A stretch of DNA of 64,000 bases, taken from positions 2,046,001-2,110,000 of the forward strand of contig JAJKFH010001548.1 of the NCBI GenBank assembly GCA_023333565.1, given 5' to 3'. Below, in pieces: positions 54,840 to 64,000 of this stretch (positions are counted from its first letter, which is position 1; the number at the start of each line of letters is the position of its first letter). Both the position numbers and the translations under genes were made by a program. This DNA is from Puffinus mauretanicus (lineage: Eukaryota > Chordata > Aves > Procellariiformes > Procellariidae). Under the pieces are notes generated by a model. The model ran no database searches. It was not told where the DNA came from and saw only the letters and a list, made by a program, of their open reading frames with translations.

Positions 54840-55680
54840 ATGGAGGGGTGATGATGTCATTTGGGGCACCCCAACATCACCGGGGGGGTGATGATGCCGT
54901 GGAGGAGCAGATGAGTGGGGAATGGGGGGCCACGGGGGGTCCCCCCAAAAAAGGGGGTCACAGCCCAGAAATGCCTGAAAATTCATGGGGAGGGGGTGTT
55001 CAGAAATTTTTAAAAACTGTAAATATATGTGTGAGGCCTTGAAATAGAGAAAAATCTCTCCTTGTTCTATATATTGAAAAATAATATTCATTTATACGTA
55101 CAAAGGGATTTCAAAATAAGAACCTGTATCTGCCATATTATATAAAGGATTTTAGAGTATAAAAAAATTCAGAAGACACATATAGGGTTTTAAAATACAA
55201 AAATAACTCATGTGTATATATAAATTAAAAAATAAAGGACTTTAAAATGCAAAAAGGATGATATATTTTATATATGAAGGAATTTAAAATAGAAAAAAGT
55301 CTGGATATCGCTATCTACACTTACTACGTGTTATGTAGAGAGTCTAAATAGACGTTATATGTAATCTAAGAGATGATATATAAGTGTAAATAGATATCTA
55401 AGTCTAAATAGATATCTAAGTCTGTAAAGACATAGGTGTAAATATATGTAAGTGTAAATAGAGAAGTCTATAAAGACATTTGGTGTCAAAATACGTAAGT
55501 CAACAGATATATGGTCTGAATAGGTATTATATATAATAAGTGGGAAATAGGGGGGATAAGTGGGAAATAGGGGGGTATAAGTGAAACAAATATATTCACT
55601 AAATATATATATGTGTGTGTAAATACATTACATGTAAATGTCTATGATCGATAAGGTTTTTAAAATGCAAAGAAACCCTG
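54840..55680. repeat. AT-rich degenerate tandem repeats, copy 2
   Basis: Near-identical to 24786-25620. Confidence 0.6.
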
Positions 55681-56490
55681 TTTATAGAAAGGAGAAAGGA
55701 TTTAAGAAGCGCTTTCAAAAGCTGCCTCTTCCCTGTTCTCCTTTTCCGCCTTTTCCCATCCTGATTGGGGGCCAGTTCCCCCAACAGGGACTTTCCCCTG
55801 CAGGGCCGTGCACACGGAGCAGGACCTGCCGCCATGTCCTAAAAATACCACAAAACCCCTAATTCGGGGCCTGCAAGGGGTGGAAAAAAAAAAACCCCGC
55901 AATTTTGGGGGAAAAATACCCAACTTGGAGCCCCCGGGAAAGCCAAATCCACCAGGATTGGTGCAGCCGGAAAGCAAAAAAAAACCCCATTTTCATGCAC
56001 AAAACGAAAAAGCAAAAATCACCAATTTTTGTTGTGAAATAGCGTTGAAAAAACCTCCAAATGGAATATTTTGGAAAAGGAAAAAACCCCAGTTTTGATA
56101 TTATAGAAAAGCAAAAAACCCCCCAGTTTGGGGAAGATTTGGGGTGAAACACCAGCCATTTGAGGGGCATCGCCGTAACCCCTCTGCCCCGGACCCCTGG
56201 GGTGCTGCCTGCCCCGCCAACCTGCCCATTGCCCCCCGCCCAAACTCTGGCACCCCCCTCCTGCTCCCCCGCACCCCGCGCTCTCCCTCCTCCTGCGTTT
56301 TGGGTTTGTGCTGAAAAGGGCGTCGGTGACGTGGGGCCGCGTGAGTTCCTGCTGAGCAGCGCTTGCAGGGCGCGGGGGGCTGTTCTGCTCCTCGCCCCGC
56401 CCTGCCAGCGAGCAGGCTGGGGGTGCGCGAGGGCCTGGGGGGGGGGGGGGCACCGCTGGCAGAGCTGACCCCGACGGACCCAAGGGATGT
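55681..56490. other. Degenerate GGGG/AAAA-rich DNA, copy 2
   Basis: Counterpart of 25621-26426. A 7-bp tandem gain (AGAAAGG) near 55690 and small homopolymer changes are present. No gene is recognised. Confidence 0.45.
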
Positions 56491-56782
56491 TCCAGACCCT
56501 ATGACGTCAGGAAATAAAACTCGGGGGGAGGTTGGCGGGGGGGCCGCTGCTGGGCTGCGGCTGGCTGGGCATCGGTCGGTTGGCGGCGAGCCGTTGTTTT
56601 CATTTGTACCGCTTGTCTGTCTGGGGTTTTTCTCTGTTGTTTGGGGGTTTTTCCCCCCCTTTTCCTTACAAGTGGAGTTTTTTCACTTTTGCCCTTCCAA
56701 TTCTCTCCCCCCTCCCACTGAGGGGGAGCGAGTGAGCGGCTGTGTGGTGCTGAGTTGCCGGCTGGGATTAAACCACGGCACA
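56491..56782 (+). mobile_element. Partial LTR, sense orientation, copy 2
   Basis: Counterpart of 26427-26717, with a few substitutions (for example GGTTGGCGGCGAG here). Confidence 0.8.
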
Positions 56783-57799
56783 AGGTGAGTGGCAAGCCCT
56801 GCCTGGCTAAACGCTTTAGGCTCCCCGTGTTATTCCTGCCATCTTGCGAGGCCATCCTTGTTCTTTCCGGCTGCTTTCAAGTGCCTTGTGCTCCAGCAGC
56901 AGGCTGGGAAGGAGGGTTGTGGCAGGAGCTGCTGCACCCTGTGACTCCTTGTCAGGCTGTTAGCTTCGCCCCGCGTGTGGGCTGCCGAGGATCGTCGGCT
57001 CTGCAGGGGCCACAGGCAGCCCGCAGAGCTTGACGCCAAGCCATTCCTTTCCCGTCTGCGCAGCAGCGGTTCTGCCGCTGCTACAGGCAGCCGCTTGCTC
57101 AAGGGCGAGGGGCTGGGATGACGACAGGCTGCTTGCACGCTTCAGTCAAACTAAGACGCCGTTCTCTGGGGAGCCGGTGCAAGGAGAGCTCAGGTACGTT
57201 CTGTACTGCCGATGGCTCTTCACAAGGGAAGCGTGCTCTGGTTTTAGCAGAAAAAGGTGTCAGTCACAGGCAGCCACCTATCGCTGTGCACAGCTCAGCT
57301 ATTTGGCAGGTGTCTTGCTTGTTCAAGTAGAGGCATATTCCTCGCCTTGCAGTCTCGATGGCAAAACAATCGGGGGTTCAAGCTACAAAAGCCCTTTGAC
57401 AACGGAGCGAGGTGGCAGCTGGGTTTCTACCAGCACCGTACTTAGCTGTGTTGCTAGCTGAAAATGGCTCGCAGGCCAGGAGATGTGCAGAGGGGTCTAA
57501 AATAAAGAAACCAAGTGTTGAAGTGCTTGTTTCAAGGAGGCAAATTAGGCAGCTAAAGGAACCGAGCTGCTCACCTGTCACGTTGGCAGAACAGCCCCTC
57601 CAGCCTACTAAGTGCTGCGTGTTGCAGGCAGCGAAGTGCAACTGTGATACTTGCTGGCAGGAGCGGCAAGGAGTGCAGAGCTACGCGCCTGGAACCTGCT
57701 GGGCTCCACGGTCATCTGCTGAGGACACCTAATACACCAACAGGCCTCTTGGCTTTCCCTGCTTCATTTCTAATTACTTTGCATGCTGGAGGGCAGGGT
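56783..57799. other. Non-coding flank of the ERV, copy 2
   Basis: Counterpart of 26718-27750. A 16-bp deletion near 57690 is specific to this copy. It ends in GGGT, the ERV target-site bases. Confidence 0.45.
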
Positions 57800-58335
57800 T
57801 GAAAGGGTGAATGAGAAGGGATGAGTGATTAAAGAATTGAAACTATGGGTGAAATAACTTAGTACATTAGTTGCAACATTTTTGTAAGGCTCAGCGGAGG
57901 AATCGCAACAACAGTTCCTGATAAGAACCAGGAGTTTGTTTGAAGCTAGTTGAAACCAACCCTGTGATTTGGGTAAAGGCCAAGGAACAACTGAGTCTGC
58001 GCAAAGACGGGGGTTATTAGCGGTGACGAAGAGGAACCACTAACCTTCATCCCCACGACCCCTGACGACCACCACCAGGAGGCAATGCGCAAGCGTAGAT
58101 AGGAGGGGCTCATGGAAATAGCGTCTTGAAGCTTATTTTAATACAAAGCGGGGATAGGTCATGCATATGTATAGGCGAATTATGTATATGCAACATTTCG
58201 CTGTATATATTTCTGGCAAGTACCGTGTTGCGGCGCGCACGACTTTGGTGGGGTTACCCCCCGTGCCGCCCAGCGCTGAATAAACATACCTACTTTACAA
58301 TCTCACAGATTGTGGAGTCTGTTTTCCGCAAGTCA
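57800..58335 (+). repeat. ERV LTR 4 (5' outer, copy 2)
   Basis: 536 bp. Variable sites: T at position 13, as in LTR 1, and C at position 201, as in LTR 3. Confidence 0.95.
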
Positions 58336-58339
58336 GATT

Positions 58340-58357
58340 TGGCGAGCCAGCCAGGAG
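58340..58357 (+). other. Primer-binding site, internal 3
   Basis: The same 18-base tRNA-Arg-type site, four bases after LTR 4. Confidence 0.8.
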
Positions 58358-58850
58358 ATTTCTTTGCTTCACTGCGGGATCGGCTGAGGAGCGGACGCCC
58401 CTGGGCGCGCCCCGAGCACTTTCTCGGAGGGGACTCCACTACCAGCCGCTCACCCTGGGAGTAGATAAGAACCTCCTGAGCCCGCGGAAAGGAAAAGGTA
58501 TGTTTTAGGAGAAGGGCCTGTAAGTCGTACGCGTGGCCGGGGCTGCTGGTAAATCGCGCAGAGACGTCTGGCGTGCAGCATAGTCCCCGTACGGTAGGAG
58601 GGTACCCTGCATGGTAATAGGGGGATCCGCTGACCGATAGAGCGGCCGCTAGCGATCTTGGGAGTAGATCGAGTGGATCCGAGGTTTTCGCTGCATCCCA
58701 GTGTTGGGAACCAGGACGGACCTGCTGATGACTGGTATATAAGAAGCAGGAGAAGGGTAAGCGGACCTCCCCGCAATTGCGGTTGGGCTATTTTTATATT
58801 TGCAGCTGCTGGAGGGATAACAGCCAGAATATGAATTGTATACTTTATCT

Positions 58851-59006
58851 ATGAAACGCCCGGGTATTTTATGTTACAACCATTTGTGTGTCTGGGACGC
58901 AGCTGCGCTGTGGAGTGAGTGCAGAGTTTTGTTTTGTGATCTTTGCAAGGAGAGGCTGGCAATTATGTCTTTGTCTTTATGTGTGCGTAATGTATGGAAA
59001 GATTGA
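58851..59006 (+). CDS. Small Cys-containing leader ORF, internal 3
   Basis: 51 codons, identical in sense to 28802-28957. The upstream leader matches internal 1, not internal 2, at the indel sites. Confidence 0.3.
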   Translation: MKRPGILCYNHLCVWDAAALWSECRVLFCDLCKERLAIMSLSLCVRNVWKD

Positions 59007-59137
59007 AAGATTGTAAATGTGTCTATATGTTAATGAAGGAGCAAGACGGAGGGGATCGCTTCTTCGGTGGTTTGGGCTCAAACCCTGGCAATATTTAAAC
59101 GAAGGAGGGAATTTGGATAAGGAGGGGGAATAAGCGA

Positions 59138-59572
59138 TTGTATCTGGGAGGAGTATATGTAACTCCTGCGGGAAAAACAGTAACCCTAGATTGGGAACAG
59201 CCTGTAGACATTTTTAGGAACCCTTGTGTTGGTGGACTGAGGGGAGTGATTCCCTGTTTTGTATGCGGACTTGTTCGTAAACAATACGACATTTGGCACC
59301 AGGCTTGGGTTTTGTTAAGGTGTAAATTCTGTAGGGAAAGATGGTATTGTATTTCCAGTAAACGGAGAGCGGAGTGTCCCAAGTGCCGTCTCAAGACTTC
59401 ACAATTTCGTGATAGGGAAGAAGTCCAGCAAGAGCCTGAAATAGTGAAGTTTGTGTGTGGGAAAGGGAAATTAGTTCCGGAAATCTGGGAAGTGTCAGAA
59501 AGGGACTGGGAGAAAACCGTAAAAAACTGTAAGAGGCGATTTGGGTGGAAACTCAAAGAAAGGCAAAAATAA
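59138..59572 (+). CDS. Pre-gag cysteine-rich ORF, internal 3
   Basis: The 144-codon frame is intact, with the three CxxC pairs at the same positions as in internal 1. I noticed no protein differences from internal 1. Confidence 0.55.
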   Translation: MYLGGVYVTPAGKTVTLDWEQPVDIFRNPCVGGLRGVIPCFVCGLVRKQYDIWHQAWVLLRCKFCRERWYCISSKRRAECPKCRLKTSQFRDREEVQQEPEIVKFVCGKGKLVPEIWEVSERDWEKTVKNCKRRFGWKLKERQK

Positions 59573-59598
59573 AGCTCAATAATAGAGGGAGTTACGAA

Positions 59599-61047
59599 AT
59601 GGGTAACACTCAAAGGGAAATCTTGAAGAAAAGCCCCTTAGGCTGTGTGCTTGCCCATTGGAAGGATATTGTTGGAACTGGAGGGACAGAAAGTAAAAAG
59701 ACTCTCATTAAGTATTGTAACCAATGGTGGCCGTTGTATAAATTGGAAAGTGAGGCTAAATGGCCATTCAACGGATCTATAGATTACAATACTCTCTTAC
59801 AATTGATGCTGTTTTTAAGGAGGGAAGGGAAGTGGGATGAAGTTTCATATGCAGATATGTTTTTCACCCTCCGAAATCATCCGGAGTGGCAAAGGGACTG
59901 CGGGATGGTGCTGCCGCAGGACCCTATGGTACTTGCACTTGAGCGAGAAAATAACAAAAAATCTGAAAGTAAATTGAGACGATGCTGTTCAGCATGCAGT
60001 ATTGGGCACCGGTGTATTAAAGTAAACAAAATCCATCAGGCACCGGAGCCAGACTTAACTGACCTGTTTAAGCCTCCCCCTCGACCACAGGAACGGGACT
60101 TGGATGAAGCTTCCACTCCCCCGGATAGCCCAGTATCTTCCCGCACCAGAAAGAAATCTGTCCCAACAGCCTTGCAGGCACCCCTTCGAGAAGCAGTAGG
60201 ACCCGAGGGTGGGACAATTCTAATCAAGGTACCTTTTTCCACTACTGACTTAAGGGAATGGAAAAAAGTTGCAAAGGATTATAGGAGTGATCCGATAGGG
60301 GTAACCAAGCATTTTCAGTTTATAATAAAACAGCACAACCCTGATTGGAGGGACATACAACTGCTATTAGAATATATGACGGAAACAGAGAAGCAGTTGA
60401 TTTTAAAAACAGCAGGAGATTTGGCTGAGGATCACTACAAAATCACAAGAGAGGATGTAAAGGAATTTTTCCCCCTCCAGGATCCAAAATGGGACCCAAA
60501 TAGATCAGCAGATATAGAAAAACTACAAGGCTATCAAGAATGGATCTCAAGAGGAATGGAAAGGGCCATCCCCAAAACTATAAATTGGTCAGTTTTGTAT
60601 GCAGTGAAACAGGGTCCCTCTGAGTCGCCATCCGAATTCCTGGATCGATTGAGAGATGCAATGCGCCGTAATACGCCACTGGACCCTGGGTCTGAAGTAG
60701 GGATACAACAGCTAGTTTCTTTGTTTCTAGGTCAGTCCACCGGGGACATTAGACGTAAGCTCCAGAAATTACGCACTACAGAAAGTAGGAATTTGGAAGT
60801 ATTGTTGGATGAAGCGTGGAGAGTGTTTAGCAATAGAGAGGAGGGTTATAGGCAAGGGCAGAGGAGAATAATAGCGGCTGTTAGGGAAGAGGAAGAAAGG
60901 ATACTTAGGCGGCTAGGCAAAGATCAGTGTGCGTTTTGCAAAAGATTTGGTCATTGGAAGAATGAATGTCCGGAGAAATGGAAAAGGCAGGAAAAGGAGT
61001 GGAATAATCAGAAGAGGAGGATAGTGGCCCATGTGAAAAAGGACTGA
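59599..61047 (+). CDS. gag: ERV Gag polyprotein, internal 3
   Basis: 482 codons from MGNTQ to UGA. It matches internal 1, including Leu at the site where internal 2 has Pro. Matrix, proline-rich linker, capsid MHR and CCHC knuckle are intact. Confidence 0.93.
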   Translation: MGNTQREILKKSPLGCVLAHWKDIVGTGGTESKKTLIKYCNQWWPLYKLESEAKWPFNGSIDYNTLLQLMLFLRREGKWDEVSYADMFFTLRNHPEWQRDCGMVLPQDPMVLALERENNKKSESKLRRCCSACSIGHRCIKVNKIHQAPEPDLTDLFKPPPRPQERDLDEASTPPDSPVSSRTRKKSVPTALQAPLREAVGPEGGTILIKVPFSTTDLREWKKVAKDYRSDPIGVTKHFQFIIKQHNPDWRDIQLLLEYMTETEKQLILKTAGDLAEDHYKITREDVKEFFPLQDPKWDPNRSADIEKLQGYQEWISRGMERAIPKTINWSVLYAVKQGPSESPSEFLDRLRDAMRRNTPLDPGSEVGIQQLVSLFLGQSTGDIRRKLQKLRTTESRNLEVLLDEAWRVFSNREEGYRQGQRRIIAAVREEEERILRRLGKDQCAFCKRFGHWKNECPEKWKRQEKEWNNQKRRIVAHVKKD

Positions 61048-64000
61048 TGGGAACCGGGGGAATCTACCCTAGCAGATCCACTGGTTATAATGCAGCTAGG
61101 GAAGGAGCAAAAGAAAGTAGAATTTCTGGTTGACACAGGGGCAACGTATTCGGTTTTGAATCAAGCCTTGATGCCCCTGGGAAGTGACTATATTATGGTA
61201 AAAGGGGCAACTGGCCAAAGTGAAAAGGCATATTTTTGTGAACCTCTGAGATATAAACTGGGAAAACAATGGGGCATCCACAAATTTCTGTACATGCCTA
61301 ACTCCCCAAAAGCACTTCTGGGAAGGGATTTATTGGAACAATTGGGTGCAATAATTAAATTTGAAAAGGGAGAAATTACTCTGGAGGTAAATGACCAGCA
61401 GTATATCCAAATAATGAGTTTATCCCTAACTAGTGTTCCTACAGAAGGAAAAATCAGCGAAGAAATCATGAACCAGGTATATCCCGGGGTATGGGCCACC
61501 GATGTGCCCGGGAAAGCAAAGAATGCTTCACCTGTTGAGGTTAAGCTCAAAGACGGACGACAGCCGGTAAGAATCAAACAATATCCCCTAAGGAAGGAGG
61601 ACAGGGAGGGAATTCGGCCAATAATAGAAAAATTTTTGCAACTGGGATTATTAAAGGAATGTGAATCCGACTTTAACACTCCCATACTACCTGTCCGTAA
61701 ACCCGACAGGTCATATCGGGTGGTCCAGGACCTACGGGCTATAAATAAGATAACTGAGGATCTCTACCCTGTAGTGGCTAATCCATATACTCTGTTAACT
61801 GTATTAACGCCTGAGCTAACTTGGTTTACTGTTTTAGACCTGAAGGATGCCTTCTTTTGCCTCCCTCTCCATAAAGCCAGCCAGAAAATATTTGCATTCG
61901 AATGGGAAAACCCCAAAACCGGTCGCAAGACTCAACTCACCTGGACGGTGTTGCCACAAGGATTCAAAAATAGCCCTACCATTTTTGGCAATCAGCTTGC
62001 AAAGGACTTGGAATCATGGGAAATCCCGTCTGAAAAGGGAAAACTGCTACAATACGTGGATGATATCCTGATTGCCACCGAAACAGAGAACGATTGTATC
62101 ACCTGGACAGTGAGTCTATTAAATTTCTTGGGGCTCCAAGGGTACCGGGTGTCTAAGAAGAAAGCCCAAGTAATACAGCGCAAGGTGATTTATTTGGGCT
62201 ATGAAATCAGTGCTGGACAAAGGACTTTGGGACAGGCCCGAAAAGAAACAATATGCCAAACTCCGAGACCGCAAACGGTGAAGGAGTTACGAACTTTCCT
62301 GGGGATGACTGGGTGGTGCCGACTGTGGATCTACAACTATGGACTGCTTGTTAAACCCCTGTATGCACTAACAACCACTGAGCAGAAAACCCTTAAATGG
62401 AACAAAGAGACCATACGGGCCTTTGAGCTGTTAAAAAAGGCCCTGATGTCGGCCCCAGCCTTGGGACTCCCAGATGCAAGTAAGCCATTTTTCCTTTTTT
62501 CCCACGAGAAGCAGGGGATTGCCCTAGGAATATTAGCGCAAGATCTGGGCCCATATCGACGAGCAGTTGCCTACCTTTCCAAACAATTGGATGCAACTGC
62601 AAAGGGTTGGCCTGGATGCTTGCGAGCGATCGCGGCCGTAGTATTAAACATCCAGGAAGCCCGAAAATTCACCCTGGGCCAGAAGATGACTGTGTTGGTG
62701 TCCCATACAGTATCTGCAGTACTAGAAGCGAAAGGTGGACACTGGCTTTCCCCACAAAGATTCTTGAAATACCAGGCTATAATGGTAGAACAAGATGATG
62801 TGGAGATTGTAGTCACTAACATTGTCAATCCAGCCTCTTTCCTCAGTAAAAACACAGGAGAACCAGTGCATCATGACTGTCTGGAAACCATAGAAGCAAC
62901 ATATTCGAGCCGTTCGGACCTGAGAGACAGTCCTATGGAAAACACGGAAAACTGGTTCACGGATGGAAGCAGCTATGTCCTAAGTGGTAAAAGACATGCC
63001 GGATATGCCATTACCACCAGTCAGGAAGTAATAGAGTCAAGGCCTTTGCCTATGAATACCTCTGCACAGAAGGCAGAAATAATTGCTCTAACTCGCGCCT
63101 TGGAGTTGGCCCGAGGCAAAGCTGTGAATATCTATACAGACTCGAAATATGCCTTTGGAGTTGTACATGCGCATGGAGCAATCTGGAAGGAGAGAGGATT
63201 ATTGAACGCACAGGGTAGAAACATCAAACATGCAGAGGAGATCCTGAAACTGTTAGAGGCAGTCCAACTCCCTGAGAAAGTGGCGATCATGCACATTAAA
63301 GCGCACCAGAAAGTGAATTCGGAGTTGGAAAGAGGAAATGAGCTGGCAGACAGAGAGGCAAAACAGGCAGCCAAAGCAAAGGTAAAAACAGAAGGAGCTT
63401 TAGTCCCTGGCGGGCGAATCTCCCTAGAAGGTAAGCCAGAATATACAAAAGAAGATCAAAAGCTTATTACGGATTTAGAAGGGACATATAATAAAGAGGG
63501 GTGGGCTCTCACCCCACAAGGGAAACTAATCATTCCCTCCTATCTAACATGGTCTCTGATAAGGGAGGAACATAAGAAGAGACATTGGGGGGCAGAAGCC
63601 TTATCTAAACACCTAATTAGAGAGATCGTAGCCAGAAATCTATACACCACTGTGAGACAAGTAACTCAACAGTGCGATCTTTGCCTCCAGATTAATCCTA
63701 AGAATACCCCCAAACCAGAAATGGGCCAAATTGGGAAAGGCAATGGGCCTGGACAACAATGGCAGATCGACTTTTCAGAACTCCCAAGAAAAGGGGGGTA
63801 TCGATATTTATTGGTGTTAACTGATACCTTTTCAGGTTGGCCAGAGGCATTCCCTACCAGAACAGCCAAGGCTCGGGAGGTAACTAGAACTTTAATACAA
63901 GAAATAATACCACGTTTTGGGGTTCCAGCAACCATATCTTCTGACAGAGGACCACATTTCATCTCCAAAGTAGTACAACAAATTAGCCGTTATTTGGGCA
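61048..64000 (+). CDS. pol: ERV Pro-Pol, internal 3, partial (window end)
   Basis: In phase with gag after the UGA; the first ATG is at 61090. Protease DTGA, RT (YVDD), RNase H and the integrase region through the HHCC site and the first two DDE acids (QIDF and SSDRG) are in one uninterrupted frame up to the window edge. At about 61768 this copy reads CCT GTA GTG, where internals 1 and 2 have the frame break. It carries its own change, Gly to Arg, in the conserved KPDGSYR motif of the RT fingers (base 61708). The remainder of integrase, the env remnant and the 3' LTR lie outside the window. Confidence 0.92.

Larger units (their letters stand above)
57800..64000 (+). mobile_element. Endogenous retrovirus in duplication copy 2, truncated by window end
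   Basis: The 5' LTR and the internal region are visible as far as integrase. Whether this locus is a single or a tandem provirus cannot be seen. Pre-gag and gag are intact, and pol is in one frame to the window end. Confidence 0.95.

Overview
The window is avian genomic DNA. Three CR1 LINE fragments carry the typical bird 3' end (tandem ATTCTATG-type octamers) or CR1 reverse-transcriptase coding sequence. A solo LTR and a partial LTR belong to a family I associate with neoavian birds. GC-rich, minisatellite-rich blocks alternate with AT-rich blocks, as on avian microchromosomes or the W chromosome. The lineage and chromosome are inference. No ordinary host gene could be named with confidence.

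Layout. 1-9.1 kb is AT-rich non-coding DNA with two CR1 fragments and a GC-rich patch at 7.2-7.85 kb. 9.2-10.65 kb is a CpG-island promoter with a CRE and diverged NRF1-type palindromes. 10.7-14.6 kb holds a third CR1 and unassigned sequence. 14.65-16.0 kb is a second CpG island, with three ZNF143/SBS-like motifs followed by a short NRF1-palindrome minisatellite. At about 16.02 kb a large direct duplication begins; its second copy starts at about 46.08 kb and runs off the window. Each copy has a ~30-bp VNTR, two nested copies of an NRF1/Sp1/ZNF143/CCAAT promoter, a set of exon-like modules that may form a small unrecognised spliced gene, an inverted pair of related LTRs, AT-rich repeats, and then a young endogenous retrovirus (ERV) at the same site.

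In copy 1 the ERV is a tandem provirus, LTR-internal-LTR-internal-LTR (27751-42155). It has one 4-bp target duplication (GGGT) at its outer ends. In copy 2 the first LTR and most of one internal region are visible. The element is gammaretrovirus-like: 536-bp LTRs, a primer-binding site matching tRNA-Arg(ACG), a myristoylation-type Gag start, one CCHC knuckle in Gag, Pro-Pol in the Gag frame behind a UGA, and an intact DDE integrase. Env is reduced to a 50-codon start overlapping the pol end. Between leader and gag lies a 144-codon cysteine-rich reading frame, the best candidate here for an undescribed component. The two internal regions of copy 1 share a pol frame break that the copy-2 internal region lacks.

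42.82-44.58 kb is a remarkable array of ~79-bp monomers carrying 22 copies of the NRF1 palindrome GCGCATGCGC. Related diverged monomers lie at 9.9-10.1 and 15.6-16.0 kb, the latter next to the duplication boundary. Copy 2 also carries an uninterrupted 33-unit GGC repeat at its proximal promoter, where copy 1 has about five units.
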